A stretch of DNA of 64,000 nt from an uncultured Helicobacter sp. Lineage in GTDB: Bacteria; Campylobacterota; Campylobacteria; Campylobacterales; Helicobacteraceae. The stretch is taken from NCBI GenBank assembly GCA_949299115.1, contig CASFZH010000002.1, positions 1 through 64,000 of the forward strand, given 5' to 3'. The translations under genes and the position numbers were made by a program. The notes beneath the pieces are model-generated. The model was not told the DNA's origin and searched no databases. It saw nothing but the letters and a program-made list of their open reading frames with translations. Positions 1-9,370 of the stretch are shown here, piece after piece. Every line of letters begins with the position of its first letter. Position 1 is the first letter of the stretch.

Positions 1-138
1 ATCTTGCATTGTGGCATGTAGAGTGTTTGCATGTATAGCATGTCTATTTGATACATTTGTATGCTTAATAATGCTTGTTATCAATACAGCAGTGTATTTT
101 ATATAATTTTCATCGGCACTTAATACGATGTGAAACAT
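1..138 (-). CDS. Glycosyltransferase family 8 protein, 5' part only (runs off the window)
   Basis: An open frame on the minus strand starts with ATG at 138 and stays open to base 1 (46 codons). An AAAGG ribosome site lies just upstream. The N-terminus MFHIVLSADENYIKYTAVLI matches the opening of GT8 enzymes (LPS glucosyl- or galactosyltransferases of the WaaI/WaaO/LgtC type): a hydrophobic strand, an Asp in the nucleotide-sugar site, then 'Y....V.I.SI..H'. GT8 enzymes transfer hexoses from UDP-sugars to lipopolysaccharide cores on the cytoplasmic side of the membrane. The C-terminal two thirds are outside the window, so the DxD motif and intactness cannot be judged. Confidence 0.68.
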   Translation of the reverse strand, partial: MFHIVLSADENYIKYTAVLITSIIKHTNVSNRHAIHANTLHATMQD

Positions 139-777
139 ATAATACCTTTATTTATAAGAATTTTGAAAGTTATTATAGCATAAATTTACAATGCAAGAGG
201 ATCGATGATTTTAGAAATTCTATCCAATAAAATTATATTTATTTTAAAAAATGATTGTAGGCAATTGTGAGAGTGTTTTGCAATATATAATTCGTAATTA
301 AGAATTGGAATCTAAGAACATCAAATAGATTCTTTGTGTATAACTTCTTACAAGGGTGATTCTAGGTTAGGCGTTGTGGATATTAATAAGGCTTTAGAAT
401 AGGGATGGATATTGAGTGTTTAGATTGAGAGATAACGGGGATTGCCACATCAAGAGAGTGGGTGATAAGGCTGTGATTACATCAATCTGTTTGACTTTGT
501 GGTATCTTGATTATTATATAATAATGAATTCTCAAATCTTTTCTTTGTAAGCAAAGATAGAACAATGAAGGTCTGTTATCAACATCTTGTGTATCTGTGT
601 ATATAAAATCCGTAGATTCTATAAATAATAGCAATTTTGCATACTATTATGATTTCAAGCTATTTTCTACGTCATCGTAAAAGAAACTTTTTCACTAAAC
701 ATATCAAATATTGTATGTTATATGATACGTTTAGTGTTTATGCATCTAACTACATAAAGATACTTGAATGAATATCT
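139..777. other. Gene-free AT-rich spacer with one inverted repeat
   Basis: No frame longer than about 40 codons with a ribosome site is visible on either strand between the GT8 gene and the murG stop. It holds the inverted repeat at 693-736, scattered AGATTCT heptamers, and presumably the GT8 promoter close to 138. I see no RNA gene. Confidence 0.5.
693..736. repeat. 14-bp imperfect inverted repeat
   Basis: CACTAAACATATCA at 693-706 pairs with TGATACGTTTAGTG at 723-736 with one mismatch, leaving a 16-base loop. It lies about 40 bases beyond the murG stop, so it could act as a terminator or transcript-end structure for murG, though no T-run follows on the minus strand. An operator role is equally possible. 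Confidence 0.4.
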
Positions 778-1965
778 TTATGTTGATATATTAAGTTGTA
801 TTGTGTCAATAATCGTTTTTGCACCATCTTTTCCTATTTCATGTATAAGAGATTGTGATATTTCTGGGAGATTAAGAGAAAAAATATGTTGCATAATATC
901 TTCATTGTTATCATAGTTACGCCTTTCTTCCATAATAGATTCTAAGTTTTTATTGTAGGATTGCAATGCCATATTTTTAGTTGCTATTTTGTGTAAATTT
1001 TTAATGTAGTTATTGCATACATTTTGTGTATAGAGCAACGCATATCCTTTATCACTCAATATTTTGGCATTAAAATATTGATGATTTTTGGCTGCATATG
1101 GATAGGGTATAAAAAGTGCGGGTAAGCCATTAGCTGCGAGTTCCCATAAACTTGAAGCACCAGAACGGCTAATAGCGAAATCTGCCATTTGCATAATGAT
1201 TGGAATCTGATCGCTAAAATCAAAAATAAATACCATATTTGTATTATTGTGGTGTTTGCAAAATTCCTTAAGGCATGAAGTGATTTGAAATCCATTCTTT
1301 TTATATTGAGATTTTACAGCATCAAAGTCAATCTTACCTGTTTGGTGTAAGATTCGTATATTTCTTTGAGATAAAAAAGGAGCAATTTCTAGGGCAAATT
1401 CATTAATTGCTTTAGCACCCTGTGAACCACCCAAAAATAATATATGTTTTAATTCTTTTCGTATCCTTTGTTTCTCAAAAAATATATTATTGACTGGATA
1501 AGGAGTAATTATGGCATTTTGAAATGGAAAGCTTGAAAAGAAAATTTTTGCAAACGGTTTGAGTAGCCTGTTTAATGATCCCATACACGCATTTTGCTCG
1601 TGAATAAAGAAAGGAATGCGACCAAAAATAGCTGCAAAACTACCCGTAGCAGCACTAAAACCACCAACACTAACGCATGCCTGTATGTTGTATTTTTTCA
1701 TTATAGTTAGTGCTTTGAAAGATTCTGTAATATTTTGCCACAATGCTTTAATTTTATATATATGTTTTTGATTAACTACGGGGGTAGATTCTAAAAAAAA
1801 TGCCATATCAAAACATTCTGCATCTTTTTCAAACCATTGTCTATCTTGTCCTTTTGTGCCACCTATGTAAAGAGTGTAGAATCCTCGTTTTTTGCATTCT
1901 TTAGCCAATGCTTTTGCGATAGATAGATGACCGCCTGTTCCACCACCTGTAATTACAATACGCAT
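778..1965 (-). CDS. murG: MurG: lipid I N-acetylglucosaminyltransferase
   Basis: MurG moves GlcNAc from UDP-GlcNAc onto lipid I to make lipid II, the last cytoplasmic step of peptidoglycan precursor synthesis, at the inner face of the membrane. The protein (395 aa) opens with MRIVITGGGTGGHLS, the family's glycine loop. It then shows FIHEQNACMG (acceptor side), FLGGSQGA at the second domain and SRSGASSLWELAANGLPALF, the UDP-GlcNAc-binding signature. It is some 40 residues longer than I expect for MurG; the excess lies in the second domain (a CLKEFCKHHNNTN insertion) and the C-terminal tail. The ATG at 1965 has AAAGGACGTTT upstream. The gene appears to be transcribed alone. Confidence 0.95.
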   Translation of the reverse strand: MRIVITGGGTGGHLSIAKALAKECKKRGFYTLYIGGTKGQDRQWFEKDAECFDMAFFLESTPVVNQKHIYKIKALWQNITESFKALTIMKKYNIQACVSVGGFSAATGSFAAIFGRIPFFIHEQNACMGSLNRLLKPFAKIFFSSFPFQNAIITPYPVNNIFFEKQRIRKELKHILFLGGSQGAKAINEFALEIAPFLSQRNIRILHQTGKIDFDAVKSQYKKNGFQITSCLKEFCKHHNNTNMVFIFDFSDQIPIIMQMADFAISRSGASSLWELAANGLPALFIPYPYAAKNHQYFNAKILSDKGYALLYTQNVCNNYIKNLHKIATKNMALQSYNKNLESIMEERRNYDNNEDIMQHIFSLNLPEISQSLIHEIGKDGAKTIIDTIQLNIST

Positions 1966-2049
1966 AAACGTCCTTTAAGTTTTCGTGGCATTATAGCAAA
2001 AACTTTATATCATATAGATTGTGATTTAGATACTGTTGTTACTATGTAT

Positions 2050-2063
2050 TGTCATATATGACA
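2050..2063. promoter_or_regulatory. 14-bp perfect palindrome, possible operator
   Basis: TGTCATATATGACA equals its own reverse complement. It sits about 85 bases upstream of the murG start and 430 bases upstream of the RND pump gene. Such palindromes are typical operators for dimeric repressors (TetR family), but no regulator gene is adjacent. The role is inferred from symmetry alone. Confidence 0.35.
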
Positions 2064-2201
2064 TGGTAAAATTTGCACAAAATACTGTTGCTACTTTTTG
2101 ATTGTATGAATCGAAAAAAAATGTACTATCACATATTCATATATTTGCTTATCATGTCGATTTAGCATGATTCTGAAATATGATTAAAGATAAATAGCCA
2201 A

Positions 2202-2351
2202 CTATGTAACTTTCAATATATTATCTTCATGATTTTTTAATTTTATTTCTAAAAAATCTATAAAATCTTTTATTTTTCTTGACTTAGAGTAACTCTCATC
2301 TTTTATAATATATCGTATTGGAATCTGACTTGAAAGTATATTGTTATTACC
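2202..2351 (-). pseudogene. Remnant of a LysR-type regulator (C-terminal end only)
   Basis: A 49-codon minus-strand frame without a start codon encodes ...SQIPIRYIIKDESYSKSRKI, then KDFIDFLEIKL and a stop. This matches the end of LysR-type effector domains ('P.YL.Y.....S.K.R.FIDFL'). It is preceded in frame by TGA (2352-2354), and the DNA-binding half is missing because the pump gene begins 145 bases further on. The position and orientation fit a former divergent regulator of the pump. The assignment rests on one short motif. Confidence 0.5.
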
Positions 2352-2495
2352 TCAATATATGACAATGATATGTTAGAATTTTTTTTATTTTTATCTGTCC
2401 TATTTATTGTTACTTGGTATTTGAGGAGTGCAGTTTTATAATTTCCAATAAACCTTAACAATTAATATCTTATTAAATCTAAGAAAGGATACTAA

Positions 2496-5400
2496 ATGAT
2501 TTCAAAGTTTTTTATCAATCGTCCAGCATTTTCTGGTGTGATTTCTATCGTCATTGTAATTGCCGGGCTTTTGTGTATGTTTAATCTTCCTATTGAGCAG
2601 TATCCCAAACTTGTACCTACTCAAGTAGTTGTGCGTGCTGATTATCCCGGAGCAAACGCTCAGACAATTTCTACCAGTGTGGCAAGTATTTTGGAAAATA
2701 GCATTAATGGTGTAGAGGGTATGCTCTACATTCAGACGGCAACTACATCAAGCGGGACAATGATGCTCAATGTCTTTTTTGATAACGAAACTGACCCTGA
2801 TATGGCAGTCGTTAATGTCAATAATCGTGTGCAAGCTGTATTAAATCAGCTGCCTAGCGAGGTGCAACGTCTTGGGGTAACTGTAAGGAAAAATTCTACT
2901 GCTGTGCTAGGACTCTATCAATTCTATTCAGATAATCCAGCACATACACAGCTCTATATTGCTAACTATATTGTGCTCAATATTATTGATGAGGTAAAAC
3001 GCATTAAGGGTGTGGGTGATGTGGAACTTTGGAGTTTGATGAATTATGCTATGCGTCTATGGCTTAAGCCCGACATGCTTGCTGCACATAATCTCACGCC
3101 ACTAGAAGTTATTGAGCGCGTACAAGAGCAGAATTCACAGTTTGCACCTGGAAGGCTTGGGCAAGAGCCAATCGATGGCAGTCAATTTGCCTATACGCTT
3201 ACAACTAAAGGGTTGCTTTCTAGTAAGGAAGAATTTGAAAATATTATTATTCGTGCCAATTCTGATGGTTCAACTTTGCGTCTTAGGGACATTGCTAGTG
3301 TTGAGCTAGGAGCACAAGATTATTTGGAGCGTAGCACCTATAATGGCGTACGTTCTGTGCCAATACGCGTTACTCTCTTGCCCGGAGCCAATATGGTCGA
3401 GGTCGCTGATAAGGTCAATGCCACGATTGCACGCCTATCTCAAAAATTCCCAGAGGGTATGAAATATGCTAATCCTTTTCGTCCAACTGAATTTATCCAC
3501 GCTTCGATGAAAGAAGTGTTAAAAACTTTTTTTGAAGCTATTGTGTTAGTTGTGCTTGTGATTTATCTCTTTTTACAGAATCTAAGGGCTACAATTATTC
3601 CTGTTATTGCTATTCCTGTGTCCATTATTGGGACTTTTGCGGGATTGTATGCGTTTGGATTCTCAATCAATCTTTTGACACTCTTTGGATTAATTCTCGC
3701 CATTGGTATTGTGGTTGATGATGCGATTATTGTCATTGAAAACGTTGAGCGGATAATGCACACCGAACACTTAAACACTAAAGAAGCTACAATAAAATCA
3801 ATGCGTGAAATCACAGGTCCCGTGATAGCTATTGTGTTGGTGCTCAGTGCTGTATTTATTCCGGTGGCATTTATGGGTGGTTTTAGTGGTGAAATTTACA
3901 AGCAATTTGCAATTACTATTGTGATTTCAGTTGTAATTTCTGGTTGTGTCGCACTTTCACTTACTCCTGCACTCTGTGCAATTTTTTTAAAACCTACGCA
4001 TACACAGCCAATTTATCCAGTGCGGAAATTCAATGAATTTTTTGACAAAATGACACTTCGATTTAGTCGTGAGGTAGCACGCGTATTAAAACGGGGAATG
4101 ATTTCTTTGGTGATTTTTGCGTGTTGCATTGGGCTGACCTATCAGCTTTTTCAAAAAGTCCCAACAGGACTCGTGCCAAATGAGGATATGGGGACTATTT
4201 TGGTGCATACGGTTTTGCCTGAGGGGGCTTCACTTTCACGTACTGCACAAGTGCAAAAAGATTTGTTTGAAATGGTAAATAGCACTCCAGAAGTGGCAGA
4301 ATCTAGCATTATAGCAGGATTTAGTTTCTTAGCTAATGGCTTTAAATCAAGTGGAGGAATTAGTTTTATTCGGCTTAAAGATTGGAGTGAACGTAAGGGG
4401 GCGGATCAAAGTGATGTGGCTCTTATTGCTAAATTTAAAAAGCAAGGTGATAGCTACCCCAATGCACGTTTTATTTTTGCCCAAGCTCCCACAATTATCG
4501 GGCTTGATGCGAGTGGAGTCAATATTTTTGTACAAAGCAAGGAAAGTAGCAATATGAATGAGCTTAAATACTACACGGACTTAGTTGTACAAAAGGCTTT
4601 GGAACGTCCAGAGATTAGTAATGCTTTTACGAGTCTTGCGGTAGATACTCCGCAATATGAGGTGTATCTCAATCGCGAAAAAGCAAGTGCAATGAATGTC
4701 CCGATTAATGACGTGTTTCGCACGATGCAAGTAACCTTTGGGAGTTATTATATCAACAATTTTGAACTTTTCTCACGTACCTTTCGAGTCATCGCTCAAA
4801 GTGAACAGGGTTTTCGTACAAGTCCAGAAGATTCTAAAAATATCTTTGTGCGTAGCACAGATGGAAACCTTGTGCCACTTTCTTCACTTTTAGAGTTTAA
4901 ACGTATTATTGGTGCAGAGATTATTAACAGATTCAATCTTTTTCAAGCAGCTCAAATTATTGGTTATACGAATCCGGGATATTCCAGTGGTGATGCTATT
5001 AGAGCGATAGAGGAGGTTGCTATGGAGGTGTTACCACCGGGTTATGACATTGGTTATGCTGGAGCGACTTATCAAGAAAAAGCAAGCTCTGGAAGCGGAA
5101 GCATAGCTTTTGTATTTGGACTTATTTTTGTATTTTTAATCCTTGTAGCACAGTATGAGCGTTGGATTCTGCCTTTAGCCGTGCTTTCTGCTGTGCCTTT
5201 CGCAGTATTTGGGGCAATTTTAGCAACCTATCTTAGAGGATTAGAGAATGATATTTATTTTCAAGTGGGGTTACTTGTGCTTATTGCATTAGCAGCGAAA
5301 AATGCTATTCTCATTGTGGAGTTTGCAACACAGTTAAGGGAGCATGAGAATCTAAGTATAGTAGATTCTGCTATTATGGCGACAAAAATGCGTTTCCGTC

Positions 5401-5624
5401 CTATTGTGATGACATCACTTTGTTTTACCTTGGGTGTATTGCCTTTAGCATTATCTAGTGGTGCTGGGGCATTAAGCAGACATTCTATTGCCACAGGGGT
5501 GATTGGTGGAATGCTTGCAGCAACTTTTTTAGCAGTTTTTTTTGTACCATTATTTTATGTATATCTTATGTATTTTAGTGAATGGATAGCAAAAAAGAGA
5601 GGTGTTCGAGGTAATCGCAGATAA
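2496..5624 (+). CDS. RND-family (HAE1) multidrug efflux pump, inner-membrane subunit
   Basis: This 1042-aa protein has the full length of AcrB/MexB/CmeB-type proton-driven pumps. These sit as trimers in the inner membrane and pass drugs, bile salts or solvents to a periplasmic adaptor and a TolC-like channel. The N-terminus ([20 protein letters not shown]) is the classic first membrane segment. The proton-relay aspartates are in [16 protein letters not shown] (about D408/D409) and the matching lysine in [13 protein letters not shown] (about K935). The ATG has AGAAAGGATACTAA upstream. Adaptor and outer-membrane genes normally flank such pumps; neither is here, so partners must be encoded elsewhere. 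A LysR remnant lies upstream. Confidence 0.9.
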   Translation: MISKFFINRPAFSGVISIVIVIAGLLCMFNLPIEQYPKLVPTQVVVRADYPGANAQTISTSVASILENSINGVEGMLYIQTATTSSGTMMLNVFFDNETDPDMAVVNVNNRVQAVLNQLPSEVQRLGVTVRKNSTAVLGLYQFYSDNPAHTQLYIANYIVLNIIDEVKRIKGVGDVELWSLMNYAMRLWLKPDMLAAHNLTPLEVIERVQEQNSQFAPGRLGQEPIDGSQFAYTLTTKGLLSSKEEFENIIIRANSDGSTLRLRDIASVELGAQDYLERSTYNGVRSVPIRVTLLPGANMVEVADKVNATIARLSQKFPEGMKYANPFRPTEFIHASMKEVLKTFFEAIVLVVLVIYLFLQNLRATIIPVIAIPVSIIGTFAGLYAFGFSINLLTLFGLILAIGIVVDDAIIVIENVERIMHTEHLNTKEATIKSMREITGPVIAIVLVLSAVFIPVAFMGGFSGEIYKQFAITIVISVVISGCVALSLTPALCAIFLKPTHTQPIYPVRKFNEFFDKMTLRFSREVARVLKRGMISLVIFACCIGLTYQLFQKVPTGLVPNEDMGTILVHTVLPEGASLSRTAQVQKDLFEMVNSTPEVAESSIIAGFSFLANGFKSSGGISFIRLKDWSERKGADQSDVALIAKFKKQGDSYPNARFIFAQAPTIIGLDASGVNIFVQSKESSNMNELKYYTDLVVQKALERPEISNAFTSLAVDTPQYEVYLNREKASAMNVPINDVFRTMQVTFGSYYINNFELFSRTFRVIAQSEQGFRTSPEDSKNIFVRSTDGNLVPLSSLLEFKRIIGAEIINRFNLFQAAQIIGYTNPGYSSGDAIRAIEEVAMEVLPPGYDIGYAGATYQEKASSGSGSIAFVFGLIFVFLILVAQYERWILPLAVLSAVPFAVFGAILATYLRGLENDIYFQVGLLVLIALAAKNAILIVEFATQLREHENLSIVDSAIMATKMRFRPIVMTSLCFTLGVLPLALSSGAGALSRHSIATGVIGGMLAATFLAVFFVPLFYVYLMYFSEWIAKKRGVRGNRR

Positions 5625-5737
5625 GGAATGTTGGAGAATGTTGTGATTTTGGAGACGATAAATGTGTAAAAATAAAATTATTGATTATTTGTGATTTATA
5701 TTTTAAAAAATTATGATTGATTTCAGTTTTTTTAAGT

Positions 5738-5743
5738 TATAAT
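5738..5743 (+). promoter_or_regulatory. -10 box of the TRAP operon promoter
   Basis: TATAAT lies 45 bases upstream of the dctP start in a T-rich context (a run of seven T just before), the usual form of housekeeping promoters in Helicobacter, where the -35 box is weak or absent. Transcription would begin near 5750. Confidence 0.5.
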
Positions 5744-5787
5744 GAAATCGTTACTCTACATTATGATAAATTACTAGGGAGGTATTA

Positions 5788-6831
5788 ATGAATAGATTGT
5801 TAAAATGTGTCGGTGCTTTTTTGATAGGGGGATTTTTCGTCGCTTGTGGTGATTCTAAGAGTGATTCCAAAATGGAATCTAGTGCAGAAAATGCAAACAA
5901 AGTTTATACAATAAAATTCGCCCATGTGGTGAGTGCGGGCAGCCCTAAGGGGAAAGCGGCGGATTTGTTTGCCAAGAGGGCAGGGGAGCTTAGTAATGGT
6001 CGCTTGAAAGTCGAGGTTTTCCCCTCTGCGCAGCTTGTCGATGACGATAAGGTCTTCCAAGAATTAAAGCGCAATAATATCCAAATGGCGGCGCCAAGCT
6101 TTTCGAAATTCACACCTATTGTCAAGGAGTTTAACCTCTGGGATGTGCCTTTTATCTTCCGCGATAACGAGCATTTGCATAAGGTAATGGATGGTGAAGT
6201 AGGGCAGATTCTTAAAGATAAAATTGCACAAAAGGGCTTTATCGCACTAGATTATTGGGACTCTGGTTTTAAGCAATTTAGCACCAATAAAAATCCTATC
6301 GTGTTGCCAAGTGATGCTAAGGGGCAGAAAATCCGCATTATGAGCTCTAAGGTGCTAGAGGAGCAAATGAAGGCTATTGGTGCAAACCCACAAAATATTA
6401 ACTTTGGTGAGGTGTATTCGGCACTCCAAACCGGTGTGGTCGATGGTGCGGAGAATCCGCTCTCAAACCTTTATAATTCAAGATTCTATGAAGTACAAAA
6501 ATCTATCACGATGACAAATCATGGATATTTGGGCTATCTTGTGGTAGCAAGTGAGAAGTTTTGGAATGAATTACCCGAGGATTTAAAGGGCATACTCAAG
6601 CAAGCACTTGATGAGGCTACAAGGTTTGAGCGTGAGGAGAGTGAGCGCGATGAGGCAGTGCTACTAGCCAACCTTGAAAAATACGCTAAGGACAATGAGG
6701 GCAAACTCACTATCTATACACTCGATGAGGCACAAAAGGCAAAGTGGCAGGAAGTGATGGTGGCGATTTATCCAAAGTTTTATGATTTAATCGGACAGGA
6801 TCTGATCCAAAAAACGCTTGATACAGAGTAA
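5788..6831 (+). CDS. TRAP transporter substrate-binding protein (DctP family, lipoprotein)
   Basis: This is the periplasmic binding protein of a tripartite ATP-independent transporter, which captures an organic acid and delivers it to the DctQM membrane pair. The 347-aa protein starts with a lipoprotein signal ending FFVACGDS (lipid-anchored Cys20). The DctP core follows: IKFAHVVS near the mature N-terminus, the region around QKIRIM with the conserved carboxylate-binding Arg, and ALQTGVVDGAENPLSNLY. The ligand cannot be read from sequence; C4-dicarboxylates, sialic acid, taurine or aromatic acids are all known for the family. The start has GGGAGGTATTA upstream. dctQ, a tautomerase gene and dctM follow. 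Codon use is richer in G and C than in most neighbours. Confidence 0.9.
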   Translation: MNRLLKCVGAFLIGGFFVACGDSKSDSKMESSAENANKVYTIKFAHVVSAGSPKGKAADLFAKRAGELSNGRLKVEVFPSAQLVDDDKVFQELKRNNIQMAAPSFSKFTPIVKEFNLWDVPFIFRDNEHLHKVMDGEVGQILKDKIAQKGFIALDYWDSGFKQFSTNKNPIVLPSDAKGQKIRIMSSKVLEEQMKAIGANPQNINFGEVYSALQTGVVDGAENPLSNLYNSRFYEVQKSITMTNHGYLGYLVVASEKFWNELPEDLKGILKQALDEATRFEREESERDEAVLLANLEKYAKDNEGKLTIYTLDEAQKAKWQEVMVAIYPKFYDLIGQDLIQKTLDTE

Positions 6832-6838
6832 GGCTGAT

Positions 6839-6857
6839 TAGCAATCTAGCATTGCTA
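6839..6857 (+). promoter_or_regulatory. Hairpin after dctP, possible transcript-stabilising or attenuating element
   Basis: TAGCAAT / ATTGCTA form a 7-bp perfect stem with a 5-base loop, 8 bases after the dctP stop and with no T-run. A stem here could raise the level of binding-protein mRNA over the downstream permease mRNA, as in many binding-protein-dependent operons. This is an inference from position. Confidence 0.4.
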
Positions 6858-7013
6858 GTGTCATGCAGAATCTAATATCTAATGAGATGAGGTAGCTAGA
6901 TTTGGTGTGTGATGCGTGTATTTGGAGGACGGAGCAACCCTAGGATCTGCTCCTTGTATAATATATGTAGTGTGGAATACATTGCAATAAATTTAAACAA
7001 AGAAAGGTTGGTT

Positions 7014-7634
7014 TTGAGGTCGGTTTTGTTATTGCTACAAAAACCCTTTAAATGGGTGCATTTAAGCCCGGGAGTCCATCGCTTTTTTAGAATCTTAGAT
7101 GTGATTATCGCGGGTATTAATAAAAATATCGCGGTGCTTGGGCTCGTGGCGGGTGTGCTTATCGTGAGTGTGAATGTCTTTACGCGCTTTTTGGCGAAGT
7201 TCTACCCCGAGATTCACAGCCTTACTTGGGGTGAGGAGGTCTCGACATATTGCTTTATCTGGAGTGCACTCTTTGGGGCGGCGTATGGATTCAGAAAAGG
7301 GGTGCATATCTCGGTGATGATTGTAGTAGAGCGATTTCCCCCAGCAGTGGCAAAGGCGTGCGTGCTTATCTCGTATATTTTGAGTGCGTGCTTTTTGGCG
7401 TTTATGGCGTATGGGGGGTATTTGGTCTGTGAGCTTAATTATGAGTTAGGGCGGTATTCGGAGGCACTGCATAATGTGCCTTTGTGGATTTTCTTGGTGT
7501 GTTTGCCTGCGGCGTTTTTGGGCGCGACTTATCGGGTGATTGAGAAAATCTATGAAATCTCGTGGATGGAGGCTAAAGATGTCGTCAAAACCACGCAAGA
7601 TGAGATTATCCACGATGTGGCGATAAAGGAGTAG
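7014..7634 (+). CDS. TRAP transporter small permease (DctQ family)
   Basis: DctQ is the four-helix membrane subunit that joins DctM and the binding protein. The protein shows four hydrophobic segments, the conserved WGEEVSTYCFIWSALFGAAY (membrane segment 2) and RKGVHISVMIVV. I chose TTG at 7014 because AAAGAAAGG lies six bases ahead and the protein then begins just before the first helix. An in-frame ATG at 6909 would add 35 poorly conserved residues. The stop is followed after two bases by the tautomerase start, so the genes are co-translated. GC-rich codon use is shared with the other genes of this operon. Confidence 0.85.
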   Translation: MRSVLLLLQKPFKWVHLSPGVHRFFRILDVIIAGINKNIAVLGLVAGVLIVSVNVFTRFLAKFYPEIHSLTWGEEVSTYCFIWSALFGAAYGFRKGVHISVMIVVERFPPAVAKACVLISYILSACFLAFMAYGGYLVCELNYELGRYSEALHNVPLWIFLVCLPAAFLGATYRVIEKIYEISWMEAKDVVKTTQDEIIHDVAIKE

Positions 7635-7636
7635 CG

Positions 7637-7849
7637 ATGCCCTATGTCAATATCAAGATAACGCGTGAGCATGGCGTGCCAACCCAAGCACAAAAAGAGC
7701 AGCTCATAGAGGGTGCGACTAGGCTTGTCTCGGAGGTGCTGGGGAAAAACCCAGCGACTACTTTTGTGATTATCGAGGAGCTAGAGACGGATAATTGGGG
7801 GATTGGCGGCAGGAGCGTTACGCACATACGCCAAGAAAATACAAAATAA
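7637..7849 (+). CDS. 4-oxalocrotonate tautomerase family protein
   Basis: This 70-aa protein begins MPYVNIKITREHG. After removal of Met, Pro1 is the catalytic base of the 4-OT/DmpI/YwhB family, which isomerises keto-enol acids as small homohexamers in the cytosol. Arg near position 10 and the GIGGRSVTHIR end also fit. It lies two bases after dctQ, inside the TRAP operon. This suggests that the imported compound, or a product of it, is an unsaturated or 2-oxo acid needing tautomerisation. H. pylori also has a family member, but I do not recall it being linked to a TRAP system. Confidence 0.85.
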   Translation: MPYVNIKITREHGVPTQAQKEQLIEGATRLVSEVLGKNPATTFVIIEELETDNWGIGGRSVTHIRQENTK

Positions 7850-7929
7850 AGGGTGGCGGTGCGTTTAGATTCTGTAAAAATCTATTTCAGAGATTTTTAG
7901 GGTTCTAGATTCTGTATTTTTGGATTCTT

Positions 7930-7989
7930 CATTTGCTAGGCAAATGCGCTAAGGGCAAGAATCTAAATTTATAGAATCTAGATTCTATA
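7930..7989. repeat. Hairpin and 20-bp perfect palindrome in an AGATTCT-rich spacer
   Basis: The 222-base gap between the tautomerase and dctM holds a 7-bp stem (CATTTGC TAG GCAAATG, 7930-7946) and a perfect palindrome TATAGAATCTAGATTCTATA at 7970-7989. Further AGAATCT/AGATTCT copies surround them. The gap is unusually long for a co-transcribed cluster, so it could hold an internal promoter or a processing site for dctM. No gene is visible in it. Confidence 0.6.
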
Positions 7990-8071
7990 ATAAAATCTAA
8001 GCTCTTAAGGTGCGTTATAGAATCTAGCCGCCTAGATTCTCACCATAAACCATAAAAAAGGGATTACATAG

Positions 8072-9370
8072 ATGAGTGTTGCAGTATTGTTTATCGTGCT
8101 TTTTGCGTTGATTTTAATCGGTGTGCCTATCGCGGTGGCTTTGGGCATTAGCTCGCTTGTGTGTATGGTGCTTTTTACTTCGCACGACATTACGGGGATT
8201 CCAGAGACTTTTATTTCAGCTTTTAAGCCCACGCTGATGGCGATACCGATGTTTATTTTAGCGGGTTCGCTTTTAAGTAAGGGCAGTGCGGCACAGCGAA
8301 TCGTGGATTTTGCGAAGTCTATGGTGGGGCATTTGCCCGGTGGCTTGCCTATGAGTGCGATTTTGGCTTGTATTATCTTTGCGGCGGTGAGTGGGAGCTC
8401 GCCGGCGACTGTGGTGGCGATTGGCTCGGTGATGTTTTTGGCTATCAAGCAGGCGGGCTATCCGCAAGCCTATGCGGTGGGGGCGATTACGAGTGCTGGC
8501 AGTCTTGGAATCTTAATCCCACCATCAGTGGTGATGATTGTCTATGGGGTTACGGCTAGTGGGCTTAGCGGGCTAGATGGCAAGGAGATTGTCGTCTCTA
8601 TCGAGGCGCTTTTTAAGGCAGGGATTATCCCGGGGCTTATGATAGGGCTTATGATGATGGCTTACACATATTTTGGGGCAAAGCGGCTAGGCTATAAGGC
8701 ACAAAAACCAGAGCCCTTTGCCGTGCGCTTTAAGCAGTTTATGCGTGCGTTTTGGGCGTTGCTTATTATTGTGGTGGTCATTGGCGGGATTTATGGTGGG
8801 CTTTTTACCGCCACAGAGGCAGCGGGTATCGCGGTTGTGTATGCGTTTATCGTCTCGGTGTTTGTGTATAGGGATTTGAAACTCAAAGATTTGTATAGCG
8901 TGTGCTTGGATGCGGCTATCACAACGGCGATGATATTTTTTATTATCGGTTCAGCAGTGGTGTTTGCACATTTCCTCACGAGTGAGCGCATACCTCATCA
9001 TATCGCCGAGTTTCTTATTGCTCAAAATATGAGTTGGTGGGTGTTTTTAATCGCAGTTAATATCTTGCTTTTTATTATGGGGCAGTTTATGGAGCCTAGC
9101 TCGGTGGTGATGATTATGACGCCCCTGCTGCTGCCTATCGCGGTATCTTTGGGGATTGACCCTGTGCATTTTGGGATTATTATGGTGGTGAATATGGAGA
9201 TAGGTATGATAACGCCGCCTGTGGGGCTTAACCTCTTTGTAGCAAGTTCCCTCACGGGTATGGATCTCAAAAATGTAGTCGTCTCTATTCTCCCATGGCT
9301 TGGGGTTATGGTTTTTGGATTGGCACTAATTACTTATATTCCTCAAATCTCACTATTTCTTGTTGGTTGA
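8072..9370 (+). CDS. TRAP transporter large permease (DctM family)
   Basis: DctM is the sodium-coupled translocating subunit of TRAP transporters. At 432 aa with about 12 hydrophobic segments it has the normal family length. Typical stretches are GVPIAVALGISS near the start, ILAGSLLSKG, the GSSPATVVAIGSVMF loop and ITPPVGLNLFVASSLTGMDL near the end. The ATG has AAGGGATTACATAG upstream. It completes the cluster begun by dctP and dctQ, after a palindrome-rich gap. As in those genes, third codon positions carry more G and C than the flanking chromosome, consistent with the cassette having been acquired or having a different history. Confidence 0.92.
   Translation: MSVAVLFIVLFALILIGVPIAVALGISSLVCMVLFTSHDITGIPETFISAFKPTLMAIPMFILAGSLLSKGSAAQRIVDFAKSMVGHLPGGLPMSAILACIIFAAVSGSSPATVVAIGSVMFLAIKQAGYPQAYAVGAITSAGSLGILIPPSVVMIVYGVTASGLSGLDGKEIVVSIEALFKAGIIPGLMIGLMMMAYTYFGAKRLGYKAQKPEPFAVRFKQFMRAFWALLIIVVVIGGIYGGLFTATEAAGIAVVYAFIVSVFVYRDLKLKDLYSVCLDAAITTAMIFFIIGSAVVFAHFLTSERIPHHIAEFLIAQNMSWWVFLIAVNILLFIMGQFMEPSSVVMIMTPLLLPIAVSLGIDPVHFGIIMVVNMEIGMITPPVGLNLFVASSLTGMDLKNVVVSILPWLGVMVFGLALITYIPQISLFLVG

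Larger units (their letters stand above)
1966..2495. other. Divergent spacer between murG and the RND pump
   Basis: This AT-rich stretch must hold the murG promoter (minus) and the pump promoter (plus). It contains a 14-bp perfect palindrome (2050-2063) and the decayed C-terminus of a LysR-type regulator (2202-2351). No membrane-fusion-protein gene or fragment that I can recognise precedes the pump. Confidence 0.5.
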
